From the NCBI RefSeq assembly GCF_003072125.1, contig NZ_QCYH01000007.1:119287-183286 (forward strand): a stretch of 64,000 bases of DNA. Reading direction: 5' to 3'. The notes under the pieces are model-generated. The model did no database searches and was not told the DNA's origin. It worked only from the letters and a program-made list of their open reading frames with translations. Positions 1-9,615 of this stretch are shown here, piece after piece (the first letter of the stretch is position 1; each line of letters begins with the position of its first letter). The position numbers were made by a program, and so were the translations under genes. This DNA is from Pelagivirga sediminicola. GTDB taxonomy: Bacteria > Pseudomonadota > Alphaproteobacteria > Rhodobacterales > Rhodobacteraceae.

Positions 1-115
1 CCGCCATCCACGCGTGATCGCGCCAATAGGCGCCGCGATCGGCGCGGAAGGTCTGGCGCACGGTCTCATCCGCTGCCAGCGGCGGCAGCGATTGGCGCAG
101 CTCGATCTCGCTCAC
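1..115 (-). CDS. unidentified protein, N-terminal fragment
   Basis: A reading frame runs off the left edge. It starts with a GTG at 113-115 that overlaps the TGA of the next gene upstream (GTGA), so the two are probably translationally coupled. The visible 38 residues (beginning [17 protein letters not shown]) carry no recognisable motif. It is the third gene of the minus-strand run that starts with pyrB. The function cannot be assigned from this fragment. Confidence 0.55.
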   Translation of the reverse strand, partial: MSEIELRQSLPPLAADETVRQTFRADRGAYWRDHAWMA

Positions 116-666
116 GCCGCGATCCACACCATGACGGCCACCAGCACCGCCAGAACCAGCAGGACGATCATCGCGATGCGCCCCGACATGGCCGCATCCG
201 AGGGCTTCTTGCGCGGCGCCTGCGCTTCCGGCTCGGGCTGTTGTGGCTGGGCCGAGGCATCGGGCAGCGCGCCGAAGGTGATCGGGCTGCGTGCCTCGGA
301 AAAGCTGGCAATGAGGCTGAGGGGCGCGCGCGGGCTGAGCGTCTGCGCCGTGCCTGCAAAGGCGCGGGAGGTGACGACCATCACCGCGCCGGTCTGCGCG
401 GCCAGCCGCTCGCGCATCGGGGCGAGCTGGTCCTCGGGGATGGCGTGCCCTTCGGCCAGATAGCCGGGCAGGCCGACGCCGGTCAGATCGGCGGTGTCGA
501 AGACGTCGATATGATCGGGATCCAGCGTCTCGGCCCCCAGCGCGTCGCGCAGGGGCCAGCGGTCGTTGCGGGCCGTGAAGGTGGCAATCTGGTCGGCGGG
601 AATATCCACCGCGAAGACGCGCACGACGCCTGTCTCATGTGCCGTGATTTCGATCTTGTCGCTCAT
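112..666 (-). CDS. hypothetical protein with C-terminal membrane anchor
   Basis: A 184-residue protein lies directly behind pyrB, and its ATG overlaps the pyrB stop (ATGA at 663-666). Residues 1-130 look like a soluble cytoplasmic domain. They are followed by a Pro/Gln/Glu-rich linker (about 135-155) and a single hydrophobic helix at the extreme C-terminus (about 162-184), so it is probably tail-anchored in the inner membrane. I recognise no domain. Tight coupling suggests co-expression with pyrB, but nothing shows a role in pyrimidine synthesis. Confidence 0.75.
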   Translation of the reverse strand: MSDKIEITAHETGVVRVFAVDIPADQIATFTARNDRWPLRDALGAETLDPDHIDVFDTADLTGVGLPGYLAEGHAIPEDQLAPMRERLAAQTGAVMVVTSRAFAGTAQTLSPRAPLSLIASFSEARSPITFGALPDASAQPQQPEPEAQAPRKKPSDAAMSGRIAMIVLLVLAVLVAVMVWIAA

Positions 667-1619
667 GCCATTACCGTTTCCGTGGTTGCCCGGCTGCGCA
701 GGTTGCGCGCCAGAAGGTCCATTGCCGCCATGCGCACCGCCACGCCCATTTCCACCTGCTGCTGGATGACGCTGCGGCGCAGGTCATCGGCCAGCTCGCC
801 GTCGATCTCGACCCCGCGGTTCATCGGGCCGGGATGCATGACGATGGCGTCGGGCGCCGCATGGGCCAGCTTTTCGGCGTCGAGCCCATAGCGGTGGTAG
901 TATTCACGCTCGGACGGGATGAAACCGCCGTCCATGCGCTCGCGCTGAAGGCGCAGCATCATTACCACGTCGACGCCCTCCAGCCCCTTTTTCATGTCGT
1001 CATACACTTCGGTGCCGAACTCGGCGATGCCCGCGGGCATCAATGTGGGCGGGCCGATCAGGCGGATGCGGTTCTCCATCTTGCCCAAGAGGATGATGTT
1101 GCTGCGCGCCACGCGGCTGTGGGCGATATCGCCGCAGATGGCGATGTTCAGCCGGTGCAGCCGCCCCTTGGCGCGCCGGATGGTGAGCGCATCCAGCAGT
1201 GCCTGCGTAGGGTGCTCGTGGCGCCCGTCGCCCGCGTTCAGCACGGCGCAGTTCACCTTCTGCGCCAAGAGGTTCACCGCGCCCGAATGGGGATGCCGCA
1301 CGACCAGAAGATCGGGGTGCATCGCGTTCAGCGTCATGGCGGTATCAATCAGCGTCTCGCCCTTCTTGATGGAACTGGCCTGCATCGCCATCGACATCAC
1401 GTCGGCGCCCAGACGCTTGCCCGCCAGCTCGAAACTGGCCTGCGTGCGGGTAGAATTCTCGAAAAACATGTTGATCTGGGTGAGACCGGCCAGCGCATCG
1501 CCGTATTTCGCCGCGCTGCGGCCGCGATCGGCGTATTGGTCGGCCAGATCGAGGATCGTGGTGATGTCACGGGGGGCCAGAGGCTCGATCCCCAGAAGGT
1601 GGGCGTGGTCGAAGGACAA
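663..1619 (-). CDS. pyrB: aspartate carbamoyltransferase catalytic subunit
   Basis: PyrB joins carbamoyl phosphate and aspartate to form carbamoyl-aspartate, the committed step of de novo pyrimidine synthesis. The 318-residue protein has the carbamoyl-phosphate loop FFENSTRTQ (about residues 52-60), the HPTQ motif at 136-139 and the C-terminal MHPGPMNRG aspartate-binding segment. Length is normal for the family. The start is a TTG at 1617-1619, chosen because homologues begin near MSF and because GGAG lies seven bases upstream; no ATG or GTG fits. No regulatory PyrI or DHOase partner is visible here. It heads a minus-strand run with the two genes to its left. Confidence 0.95.
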   Translation of the reverse strand: MSFDHAHLLGIEPLAPRDITTILDLADQYADRGRSAAKYGDALAGLTQINMFFENSTRTQASFELAGKRLGADVMSMAMQASSIKKGETLIDTAMTLNAMHPDLLVVRHPHSGAVNLLAQKVNCAVLNAGDGRHEHPTQALLDALTIRRAKGRLHRLNIAICGDIAHSRVARSNIILLGKMENRIRLIGPPTLMPAGIAEFGTEVYDDMKKGLEGVDVVMMLRLQRERMDGGFIPSEREYYHRYGLDAEKLAHAAPDAIVMHPGPMNRGVEIDGELADDLRRSVIQQQVEMGVAVRMAAMDLLARNLRSRATTETVMA

Positions 1620-1793
1620 GGCGCGGCTCCGGGTTGGGTGCGCTCGTGTTATCGCATGCGGCGCGGCTGCGTTCAATCGGCAAGCCCCGGGGGGCGCGGC
1701 GGGCGCTGCGATTTGAGTATTTGCCCCAGGATGAAGACCGGGGCGGCGCATTGTCCGCTTTCGCCGGTGGCGGAGGCGGAGTAGCCTTGGCGC

Positions 1794-2576
1794 ATGGATT
1801 CGGCATTGGATTTTCATACGCTGCGCAGTCTGCTGGAATGGCAGATCGAGCTGGGCGCCGACGAGGCGATCGGGGACGCGCCCGTGAACCGGTACGAGAC
1901 GCCCGCCAAGGCGCCGCAGGCGGCCCCGCCAGCGGCGGCTGTGGCTGTGGCGGCGACATCTCCGTCGCGCGGCGCCGAGGGCGATGCGGTCGCCGCGGCG
2001 CGCAAGGCCGCGGGCGCGGCGCGCGATCTGGAGGGGCTGCGCGCGGCGCTGGGGGCCTTTGAACATTGCGAACTGAAGCGCGGCGCGCGCAATCTGGTGT
2101 TTTCGGACGGTGTGCCGGGCGCGCGGGTGATGATCATCGGCGAGGCGCCGGGGCGCGAGGAGGACCGCGCGGGCAAGCCTTTCGTCGGGCAGGCGGGGCA
2201 GTTTCTGGACCGGATGCTGGGCGCCATCGGGCTGAGCCGGGACGAGAATGTCTATATCACCAACGTCATGCCGTGGCGCCCGCCGCATAATGCCGATCCC
2301 AAGCCGGACGAGATCGACATGATGCGCCCCTTTGTCGAGCGTCACGTGGCCCTGGCGGCGCCCGATCTGCTGATCGTGATGGGCAATGTCAGTTGCCAGA
2401 CGGTTCTGCAGACGCGCGGCATCACCAAGCTGCGCGGCCAATGGGCCGAGGCGTGGGGCAAGCCCGTCATGCCGATGGTGCATCCCGCCTATCTGCTGCG
2501 GACCCCGTCGGCCAAGCGTGCGGCATGGGCCGACCTGCTGGCGGTTCAGGCGAAATTGCGGGAGGGGGTGGCGTGA
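1794..2576 (+). CDS. uracil-DNA glycosylase, family 4/5-like
   Basis: The gene encodes a 260-residue base-excision-repair glycosylase that removes uracil from DNA. The core from about residue 105 holds [19 protein letters not shown] (water-activating and uracil-binding motif of the bacterial thermostable type) and, near the C-terminus, MVHPAYLLR. The N-terminal 85 residues are Ala-rich and low in complexity, as in related alphaproteobacterial proteins. The iron-sulfur cysteine pattern of classical family 4 looks reduced (Cys in FEHCELKRG), so cluster binding is uncertain. Its stop overlaps the GTG of the following LysE-type gene (GTGA), implying co-transcription. Confidence 0.88.
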   Translation: MDSALDFHTLRSLLEWQIELGADEAIGDAPVNRYETPAKAPQAAPPAAAVAVAATSPSRGAEGDAVAAARKAAGAARDLEGLRAALGAFEHCELKRGARNLVFSDGVPGARVMIIGEAPGREEDRAGKPFVGQAGQFLDRMLGAIGLSRDENVYITNVMPWRPPHNADPKPDEIDMMRPFVERHVALAAPDLLIVMGNVSCQTVLQTRGITKLRGQWAEAWGKPVMPMVHPAYLLRTPSAKRAAWADLLAVQAKLREGVA

Positions 2577-3189
2577 TCGACCCTTGGGTCTTGCTGGCCT
2601 TCGTGCCTGCCGCGCTGGCGTTGAACCTGACGCCGGGGGCGGACATGATGTTCTGCCTCGGGCAGGGCCTGCGCGCCGGGCCGCGCCCTGCAATGCCGCC
2701 AGCGCCGGCGTGGCGCTGGGCGTTCTGGTGCATGCGGCGCTGGCGGCGCTTGGGCTGGCCGCGCTGGTGGCGGCGGTGCCGTGGCTGTTTGACGTGATCC
2801 GCTGGATCGGCGTGGCCTACCTGATGTGGCTGGCGCTGGGCGCGCTGCGTGCGGGGCCGATGCGCGCCAAGGGGCGCGCGATGAGCGCGGGCCGCGCGTT
2901 CCGCGAGGGGCTGGCGGTGAACCTGACCAATCCGAAGGTGATCTTCTTCGTGCTGGCCTTCCTGCCGCAATTCGTCGATCCGGCGCGCGCCTTGCTGCCG
3001 CAATTCCTAGTGTTCGGCGCGATACTGGGGTTCGGCGGGCTGATCATCAACGGCGCCGTCGGCGTGTTCGCCGGCAGTCTTGGCCGCCTTGTCGCCGGAT
3101 CCGAGCGCTGGAACCGCGGTCTGGGCCTTGCCTCGGCGGGGATATTCACCGCGCTGGCCGTGCGGCTGGCGATACTGGAAAGGGCGTGA
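2573..3189 (+). pseudogene. LysE/RhtB-family amino-acid exporter, frameshifted
   Basis: The first 41 codons (GTG at 2573 to about 2695) encode the N-terminal helix of a LysE/RhtB exporter ([17 protein letters not shown]). The remaining family sequence ([14 protein letters not shown] ... FFVLAFLPQFVDP) continues in another frame from 2698 to the stop at 3187-3189. Adding one G after the ATG at 2693-2695 restores GPRPAMAASAG and a normal 205-residue product with about six membrane helices. Either the gene is recently inactivated or the base was lost in sequencing. As read, translation from the GTG ends in a missense tail near 2797. Confidence 0.85.
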
Positions 3190-3192
3190 CAG

Positions 3193-3735
3193 ATGAGCCG
3201 TATTGACGAAAGCCGCGACTTCATCCCGGTGCGCATCGCCGTGCTGACCGTAAGCGACACGCGCGCGGAGGCCGATGACCGCTCGGGCGATACGCTGGCG
3301 CAGCGGATCGAGGCGGCCGGGCATCTGCTGGCCGCGCGCAAGATCGTGCAGGACGAGCGCGGCAAGATCGCCGCGCAGCTGCGCGCGTGGTGCGCCGATG
3401 AGGGGATCGACGTCATCATCTCGACCGGGGGCACGGGCCTGACGGGCCGCGATGTGACCGTCGAGGCGCATCGCGACGTCTATGAAAAGGAGATCACCGC
3501 CTTCGGCACCGTGTTCACCCATGTCAGCATGGCCAAGATCGGCACCAGCGCGGTGCAGAGCCGCGCAACCGCCGGTGTGGCGCAGGGCACCTACCTGTTC
3601 GCGCTGCCCGGCAGCCCCGGCGCGTGCAAGGATGCGTGGGACGAAATCCTGTTGCCGCAGCTGGATTACCGCCATCGCCCCTGCAACTTTGTCGAGATCA
3701 TGCCGCGTCTGGACGAACATCAGCGCCGCAAGTGA
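3193..3735 (+). CDS. moaB: molybdenum cofactor biosynthesis protein MoaB
   Basis: This 180-residue protein belongs to the MoaB/Mog family, which adenylylates molybdopterin before metal insertion. The fold signature is visible as VIISTGGTGLTGRDVTVEA (about residues 74-92), followed by the ALPGSPGACKDAWDEIL segment. It starts three bases after the stop of the LysE-type gene. The product would serve molybdoenzymes such as the SoeA-type protein later in the window, although other moa or moe genes are not present here. Confidence 0.9.
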   Translation: MSRIDESRDFIPVRIAVLTVSDTRAEADDRSGDTLAQRIEAAGHLLAARKIVQDERGKIAAQLRAWCADEGIDVIISTGGTGLTGRDVTVEAHRDVYEKEITAFGTVFTHVSMAKIGTSAVQSRATAGVAQGTYLFALPGSPGACKDAWDEILLPQLDYRHRPCNFVEIMPRLDEHQRRK

Positions 3736-3811
3736 CGCGCTTGGCATTCCGGCCGCGGGGCTTACATTATAGCTTTGCGGCCGATGCCGCCCGACCGAGG
3801 ACCGCCCGGAC

Positions 3812-5281
3812 ATGCAATTTCTGCGCCGTAGCCTGACAGGCCTGCTGCTGATGTCGCTGACATTGGCGCTGCTGGCCTATGCGGGCTACGTCGTGAACAG
3901 CGCCGTGCAGACGCGCATGTCGCGCACGCCGGACGGGGGCGCGCGGCAGGAGCGGATGTTCGCGGTCAATACCGAGCGGGTCCAGCCGCAGGCGATCGCG
4001 CCGGTTCTGACCGTTTACGGCGAGGTGCGCAGCCGCCGCTCGTTGGAACTGCGCGCCAAGGCGTCCGGCACGATCACCGATCTGGCCGAGGTGGTCGAGG
4101 ATGGCGGACAGGTGGAGGCGGGGCAGTTCCTGGCCCGGATTGATCCGGCGGATGCGCAATCGGCGCTGGACCGCGCCACCAGCGATCTGATGGATGCGCG
4201 CGCCGAGGGGCGCGATGCGGCCCGCGCGCTGGATCTGGCGCAGGACGAGCTGGAGGCGGCGCGCGATCAGGCCGATCTGCAGGAGCGCGCCTATCAGCGC
4301 CAGCGCGATCTGGAGGAGCGCGGCGTCGGCACCACCGCCGCTGTCGAGGCGGCCGAGCTGACTTCGGCGGCGGCGCGCGGCACCGTTCTGACCCGCAGGC
4401 AGGCGGTGGCGGGCGCCGAGGCGCGCGTCGATCAGGCCGCGACGCGGGCTGCGCGTGCCGAAATCGCGCTGGCCGAGGCCGAACGGCGGCTGGCCGATAC
4501 CATTATGACCGCCGAGTTTTCAGGCGCGCTCAGCGATGTGGCCGTGGTGGAGGGCGGCGTCGTGTCGGTCAACGAACGGCTGGCGACGCTGATCGACCCC
4601 GGCGCGCTGGAGGTCGCCTTTCGCGTCTCGACGCCGCAATTCGCCCGGCTTCTGGAGGAGGACGGCACATTGCGCCGCGCGCCCGTCACCGCCTCGCTGG
4701 AGGCGTTCGGCGTCGATCTGACCGCGTCCGGCACCGTCACGCGCGCCAGCGCCGCCGTGGGCGAGGGACAGACCGGGCGGCTGGTCTTTGCGCAGCTGGA
4801 CCGCGCGCAAGGGCTCAAGCCCGGCGATTTCGTCACCGTAAAGGTGGCCGAGCCTTTGCTGGACAATGTCGTGCGCTTGCCTGCCACCGCGCTGGGCGCC
4901 GATGGCGCGGTTCTGGCGCTGGGCGCGGAGGACCGGCTGGAGCCGCTGGCGGTCACGCTGCTGCGCAGGCAGGGCGACGATGTGCTGATGCGCGCGACTG
5001 AGGGCGCGCCGCCGCTGGCGGGCCGCCGGGTGGTCCTGCAGCGCTCGCCATTGCTGGGCGCCGGGATCAAGGTGCGCCCCCTTGGCGGCGACGCCGGGGC
5101 GGCGCCCGAGCCGCAGGCGATGCTGGAGCTGAGCGCGGAGCGCCGCGCGCGGCTGGTCGCCTATGTCGAGGGCAGCCGCGACATGTCTGCCGACATGCGC
5201 GACCGGCTGCTGGATCAGCTTGCGCAGGCCCGCGTGCCTGCCAGCGTGGTCGAGCGTCTGGAAAACCGGATGGGCGGCTAG
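3812..5281 (+). CDS. RND efflux periplasmic adaptor (membrane fusion protein)
   Basis: The 489-residue protein has one N-terminal membrane anchor (about residues 8-30) and then a periplasmic HlyD/AcrA-type adaptor. It shows a lipoyl-like half motif (VYGEVRSRRSLELRAKASG), a long Ala/Arg/Glu-rich alpha-hairpin (about 110-225), the second half-barrel and a C-terminal barrel. It would bridge the inner-membrane pump encoded three bases downstream to an outer-membrane channel; no TolC gene is nearby. The substrate cannot be told from sequence. The C-terminal tail of about 60 residues beyond the usual adaptor ends in a helical Arg/Leu-rich segment. Confidence 0.88.
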   Translation: MQFLRRSLTGLLLMSLTLALLAYAGYVVNSAVQTRMSRTPDGGARQERMFAVNTERVQPQAIAPVLTVYGEVRSRRSLELRAKASGTITDLAEVVEDGGQVEAGQFLARIDPADAQSALDRATSDLMDARAEGRDAARALDLAQDELEAARDQADLQERAYQRQRDLEERGVGTTAAVEAAELTSAAARGTVLTRRQAVAGAEARVDQAATRAARAEIALAEAERRLADTIMTAEFSGALSDVAVVEGGVVSVNERLATLIDPGALEVAFRVSTPQFARLLEEDGTLRRAPVTASLEAFGVDLTASGTVTRASAAVGEGQTGRLVFAQLDRAQGLKPGDFVTVKVAEPLLDNVVRLPATALGADGAVLALGAEDRLEPLAVTLLRRQGDDVLMRATEGAPPLAGRRVVLQRSPLLGAGIKVRPLGGDAGAAPEPQAMLELSAERRARLVAYVEGSRDMSADMRDRLLDQLAQARVPASVVERLENRMGG

Positions 5282-5284
5282 GGG

Positions 5285-8200
5285 ATGGCGCGCCGTCTGG
5301 CGAAAGGCGCAGGGGGAATCCTGTCCTGGTTTACCCGCCACCGCACCGCGGCAAACCTGCTGCTGGTCGTGATGGTGGTGATGGGCCTTGCCGCCGTGCC
5401 CAACATGCGCGCGCAGTTCCTGCCCGATGTGGTGATCGCCAACATCTCCGTTTCGGTCGAATGGGACGGGGCGGGGGCCGAGGATATAGACGCCGCGATC
5501 ATCCAGCTGCTTGAGCCTGAAATGCAGGCGATCGAGGGGGTGGAGAGCACGTCCGCCGCCAGCCGCGAGAATTTCGGCACCATCACCATCGAATTTCAGC
5601 CGGGCTGGGACATGTCGCGCGCCTCAAGCGACGTGCAGGCGGCGGTCGATGCCATCACCACCCTGCCGGACGAGGCCGAAGAGCCGACCGTGCGGCGCGG
5701 CAGCTGGACCGACAGGGTGACGGATGTCGTCATCACCGGCCCCGTGGGCGTGGACCAGCTGGGCCTTTACGCGGACGAGCTGATCACGCGCCTTTTTGCC
5801 GTAGGCGTCACCCGTACCACCGTGCGCGGCGTCGCGGCGCCGCAGACCGTGATCGAGGTGCCGACGACATCGCTCATGGCCTATGACGTGACCCTGTCCG
5901 AGATCGCCGCCGCCATCCGCGCCGAGGTGAACACGGCCCCCGCGGGCGACGTGACCGGCGCCGACACCCGCGTGCGCACCGGCGTGGAAAAGCGCGATCC
6001 CGATCAGATCGCGGCGATCACGCTGCGCGTCAACCCGGATCGCTCGCGCCTGACGGTGGGGGACGTGGCGACCATCCGCACCGAAGGGGCGGCGCGCGAG
6101 AGGGGGTATTTCGTCGGCGACAATCCGGCGATGTCGGTGCGCGTCGACCGCTCGGCCGATGGCGACGCGATCGGGATTCAGAAACAGGTCGAGCAGGTCG
6201 CGCGCGACATGGCCCGCACCCTGCCGGACGGCGTGTCCGTCGATCTGATCCGCACCCGGTCCGAGCAGATTTCAGGCAGGCTTCAGACGCTTCTGGACAA
6301 CGCCGTGATCGGCCTTGGGCTGGTGGTGGCGCTGCTGTTCTTGTTTCTCAACGCGCGCACCGCGTTCTGGGTGGCGGCGGGCATTCCGGTGGCGCTGCTG
6401 GCGGCGGTGGCGCTGATGTATGCGGCGGGGATCACGATCAACATGATCTCGCTTTTCGCGCTGATCATCACGCTGGGGATCGTGGTGGACGATGCCGTCG
6501 TCGTGGGCGAGCATGCCGATGCCCGCGTCAAGGCCTATGGCGAGCCGCCCGTCGTCGCCGCCGAAAACGCCGCGCGGCGCATGGCGATGCCGGTCTTTTG
6601 CGCCACCCTGACCACCGTCATCGCGTTTCTGGGGCTGACGGTGATCGCCGGGCGGTTCGGGGATCTGATCGCCGATATTCCCTTTACCGTGATCGTGGTG
6701 CTGACCGCGTCGCTGGCCGAGTGTTTCCTGATCCTGCCGCATCACATGAGCCATGCGCTGACCGCCTCCACGCGGCGGCACTGGTATGACGCGCCCTCGC
6801 GCGTGGTGAACACCGGGTTCGAGTGGGCGCGCGCACGCCTTTTTCGCCCGCTCATGGCCGGGGTCATCGGCGCGCGCTATCCGGTGCTGGCGGGGGTCGT
6901 TCTGCTGCTGGCTTCGCAGGCGGCGCTGTTCGTGCGCGGCGACGTGACGTGGCGTTTCTTTGACGCCCCCGAACAGGGCAGCGTGACCGGAAACTTTGCC
7001 ATGGCGCCGGGCGCGACGCGCGCGGATTCGCTGGCGATGATGCACGAGATGCAGCGCGCGACAAATGCGCTGGCCGCCGAATACGAGGCCGAGCATGGGC
7101 TGAACCCGCTGAGCTATGTCATTGCCGAGATTGGTGGAAACGCGGGCTTTGGCCTTGCCGGGACCGAAAACAAGGAGCCGGACCAGCTGGGCGGTATCTC
7201 GATCGAGCTGATCGATTCCGACCTGCGCCCCTATAGCAGCTTTGCCTTTGTCGCCGACCTGCAGGAGCGCGTGGTGCAGCATCCGCTGGCCGAAACGGTC
7301 AGTTTCCGTGGCTGGCGCAGTGGTCCGAGGGGCGATGCGCTGGACGTGCAATTCTCCGGCGCGGATGCGCCGACGCTCAAGGCCGCCGCGCAGGATCTGA
7401 AAGAGGCGACGCTGCGCTTTCCCGAAGTGATCGGGATCGAGGATGATCTGGCCTATGACAAGCAGGAGCTGGTGCTGGACCTGACGCCGCAGGGCGCCGC
7501 GCTGGGCTTTGACATCGACGCGCTGGGGCGCGAATTGCGCGCGCGTCTGGGCGGGATCGAGGCGGCGACCTATCCCGCCGGGCCGCGCAGCGCCGAAATC
7601 CGGGTAGAGCTGCCCGAGGGCGAGCTGACGGCCGATTTCCTTGAACGCACGCAGCTGCGCGCGCCCGGCGGCGCCTATGTCCCGCTGGCCAGCATCGTCA
7701 CCGCCGAGCGGCGCGACGGGTTTTCCACCGTGCGGCGCGAGAACGGCGTGCGCCTGATCAGCGTCCGGGGCGACATATCCGAGGATGATCCGGCCCGCGC
7801 GGCGGAAATCCAGGCGCTGCTGCGCTCGGACATCCTGCCGCGCATCGCGGCCGAGCGACAGGTCGATTGGCAAATGGCCGGGCTGGCCGAACAGGAGAGC
7901 GATTTTCTGAACGACGCGCTTCTGGGCCTGATCCTGACGCTGGTGGGCATCTACCTGGTGCTGGCGCTGGTCTTCGGCAGCTGGACGCGGCCCGTGGTGG
8001 TTATGGCGATCATTCCCTTCGGCCTTGTCGGCACGATCTATGGCCATAACGCGTGGGACGTGCCGCTGAGCATGTTCACGGTTGTCGGTCTTCTGGGGAT
8101 GACGGGCATCATCATCAACGATTCCATCGTTCTGGTGACGACAATCGACGAATATGCCGAGGAGCGCGGCCTGATCCCCGCCATCATCGACGGCGCCGCC

Positions 8201-8680
8201 GACCGGCTGCGCCCCGTGTTGCTGACCACGCTGACCACGGTCATGGGCCTTGCGCCGCTGCTGTTCGAGCGCAGCCAGCAGGCGCAGTTCCTCAAGCCGA
8301 CGGTCATCACGCTGGTCTATGGGCTGGGCTTCGGCATGTTGCTGGTGCTGCTGGTCGTGCCCGCGCTGATCGGGGTGCAGCATGATCTGGCGCGGCAGAT
8401 GGCGGCGCTGCGGCGCGGCCTGCGGTTTCGCGCGGGCGGGGTCCGTGCGGCGCTGGTCGGGGGCGCGCTGGGGTTGGGGGCGTGGTTCGCGGCGACCATG
8501 GGCGCGGCGATGGTGCTGGGCGCGGTGCCGGGGTGGATCGCGGCGGTCTTGCCGACCGCCAGCGCCATCGCGCCGATGGCGGTGGCGCTTATGGTGTTCG
8601 CAGCGGGCGCGGCAGCGCTGGCGCTGGCGATGTATGTCGTGCTGGGCGCGGCGCAGGTTCTGCGCGCGCGGCGCGGCTGA
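5285..8680 (+). CDS. RND efflux transporter permease (AcrB/MdtB-like)
   Basis: The 1131-residue inner-membrane pump has the duplicated architecture of the HAE-RND family: TM1 near residues 20-40, a large periplasmic porter domain, a helix bundle at about 335-490, a second periplasmic domain and a second bundle at about 875-1025. The motif GIVVDDAVVVGEH in TM4 carries the proton-relay aspartates. Beyond the usual end lies an extra hydrophobic region (about 1055-1125) predicted to add two helices, which makes it longer than AcrB. It is proton-driven export together with the adaptor upstream; the substrate is unknown. Confidence 0.92.
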   Translation: MARRLAKGAGGILSWFTRHRTAANLLLVVMVVMGLAAVPNMRAQFLPDVVIANISVSVEWDGAGAEDIDAAIIQLLEPEMQAIEGVESTSAASRENFGTITIEFQPGWDMSRASSDVQAAVDAITTLPDEAEEPTVRRGSWTDRVTDVVITGPVGVDQLGLYADELITRLFAVGVTRTTVRGVAAPQTVIEVPTTSLMAYDVTLSEIAAAIRAEVNTAPAGDVTGADTRVRTGVEKRDPDQIAAITLRVNPDRSRLTVGDVATIRTEGAARERGYFVGDNPAMSVRVDRSADGDAIGIQKQVEQVARDMARTLPDGVSVDLIRTRSEQISGRLQTLLDNAVIGLGLVVALLFLFLNARTAFWVAAGIPVALLAAVALMYAAGITINMISLFALIITLGIVVDDAVVVGEHADARVKAYGEPPVVAAENAARRMAMPVFCATLTTVIAFLGLTVIAGRFGDLIADIPFTVIVVLTASLAECFLILPHHMSHALTASTRRHWYDAPSRVVNTGFEWARARLFRPLMAGVIGARYPVLAGVVLLLASQAALFVRGDVTWRFFDAPEQGSVTGNFAMAPGATRADSLAMMHEMQRATNALAAEYEAEHGLNPLSYVIAEIGGNAGFGLAGTENKEPDQLGGISIELIDSDLRPYSSFAFVADLQERVVQHPLAETVSFRGWRSGPRGDALDVQFSGADAPTLKAAAQDLKEATLRFPEVIGIEDDLAYDKQELVLDLTPQGAALGFDIDALGRELRARLGGIEAATYPAGPRSAEIRVELPEGELTADFLERTQLRAPGGAYVPLASIVTAERRDGFSTVRRENGVRLISVRGDISEDDPARAAEIQALLRSDILPRIAAERQVDWQMAGLAEQESDFLNDALLGLILTLVGIYLVLALVFGSWTRPVVVMAIIPFGLVGTIYGHNAWDVPLSMFTVVGLLGMTGIIINDSIVLVTTIDEYAEERGLIPAIIDGAADRLRPVLLTTLTTVMGLAPLLFERSQQAQFLKPTVITLVYGLGFGMLLVLLVVPALIGVQHDLARQMAALRRGLRFRAGGVRAALVGGALGLGAWFAATMGAAMVLGAVPGWIAAVLPTASAIAPMAVALMVFAAGAAALALAMYVVLGAAQVLRARRG

Positions 8681-8684
8681 GATC

Positions 8685-9506
8685 TTAGCCCGCCGGGCAG
8701 CCCTGGATATCCACCGCCTGCCGCGCGCCGAGAATGGTCAGCCGCAGTTTCGAGCGATCGAGCGCGAAGGCCCGCCCCTGGCCATGCGACAGGCGCGTTT
8801 CCGCGATCAGGGTATCGCCCCGCCGCTGCAGGCTGGGCTGCGCGATCCACAGGTTCGGATCGCCCGCCTCGATGATGGCTGTCTCCGGCGCGCCGGTGGG
8901 CGGCAGGGTCACCACCGCCCGCAGGTTGAGCTGGCCGTTCTTGCCGGGCGACACGGTGCAGCTGACGGCCCGCACGCCGGCCTCTGCAGCGGTCAGGGGC
9001 CGGTCGGCCAGCGCGGCGGCGATGCGCCCGTCCCTGGCCGCTGCATCCGCGGGCAGATCGGCGTTCAGCGCCAGCGTCAGCGGCATGCAGACATCTCGGC
9101 ACACGCCCAGATCGACAGTGCCTTTCAGCGTCACGCCCGCGCCCGCGTCCCGCGCCAGCACATGCAGCGGCAACACCAGAACATCGTGATATCCGATGGC
9201 AACATCGCCGCCCTGCTGGATAAGCCCGGGCGTGGGCCAGCGGATATCGACCCCGGCCAGATTGTCCGAGCCGCGCCAGTCAAAGCGTGGCGGGATGCCC
9301 AGATCCCCCGGCGCGCGCCAATAGGTCTTCCACCCCGGCGCGAGGCGCAGCTCGACCGCGGCCATATGGGTGCCGTCGGCCATGCGCCAGCCCGGCAGCA
9401 CGCGCGCCGAGGTGACCGCATCGGTCGTCTGCGCCGCAGCAGGCGCGGCAGCCGCGAGAGCGCCAAGCCCAAGCGCGGTGAGAAGGGGCATCAGGATATG
9501 TCTCAT
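8685..9506 (-). CDS. secreted DsbD N-terminal-domain-like protein
   Basis: The predicted 273-residue protein has a cleavable signal peptide (about residues 1-25, ending AAAQ) followed by a domain like the periplasmic N-terminal domain of DsbD/ScsB. It has the WKTYWRAPGDLGIPP motif and the Cys pair GVCRDVCMP. It lacks the membrane and thioredoxin domains, so it may be a stand-alone periplasmic thiol-redox partner. The start at MRHILMP (ATG 9504-9506) is preferred over an ATG three codons upstream because it gives a more typical signal peptide. It is convergent with the RND permease, with only four bases between them. Confidence 0.8.
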   Translation of the reverse strand: MRHILMPLLTALGLGALAAAAPAAAQTTDAVTSARVLPGWRMADGTHMAAVELRLAPGWKTYWRAPGDLGIPPRFDWRGSDNLAGVDIRWPTPGLIQQGGDVAIGYHDVLVLPLHVLARDAGAGVTLKGTVDLGVCRDVCMPLTLALNADLPADAAARDGRIAAALADRPLTAAEAGVRAVSCTVSPGKNGQLNLRAVVTLPPTGAPETAIIEAGDPNLWIAQPSLQRRGDTLIAETRLSHGQGRAFALDRSKLRLTILGARQAVDIQGCPAG

Positions 9507-9615
9507 GATCCACAAATGCCGCGCCGCGCGGCAAAAGCCAACTCACATTCCGGTCAGCGCGCTGTAATGGCGCGGCCCCTTGCCTTGTCGTGCGCCAGCA
9601 CCCATTGTCAGAGGT

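Noticed and set aside
6272..8383. A 703-codon open frame antisense to the RND permease
   Set aside because: Its Gln/Arg/His-rich composition is typical of shadow frames, and the sense strand encodes a full RND pump.
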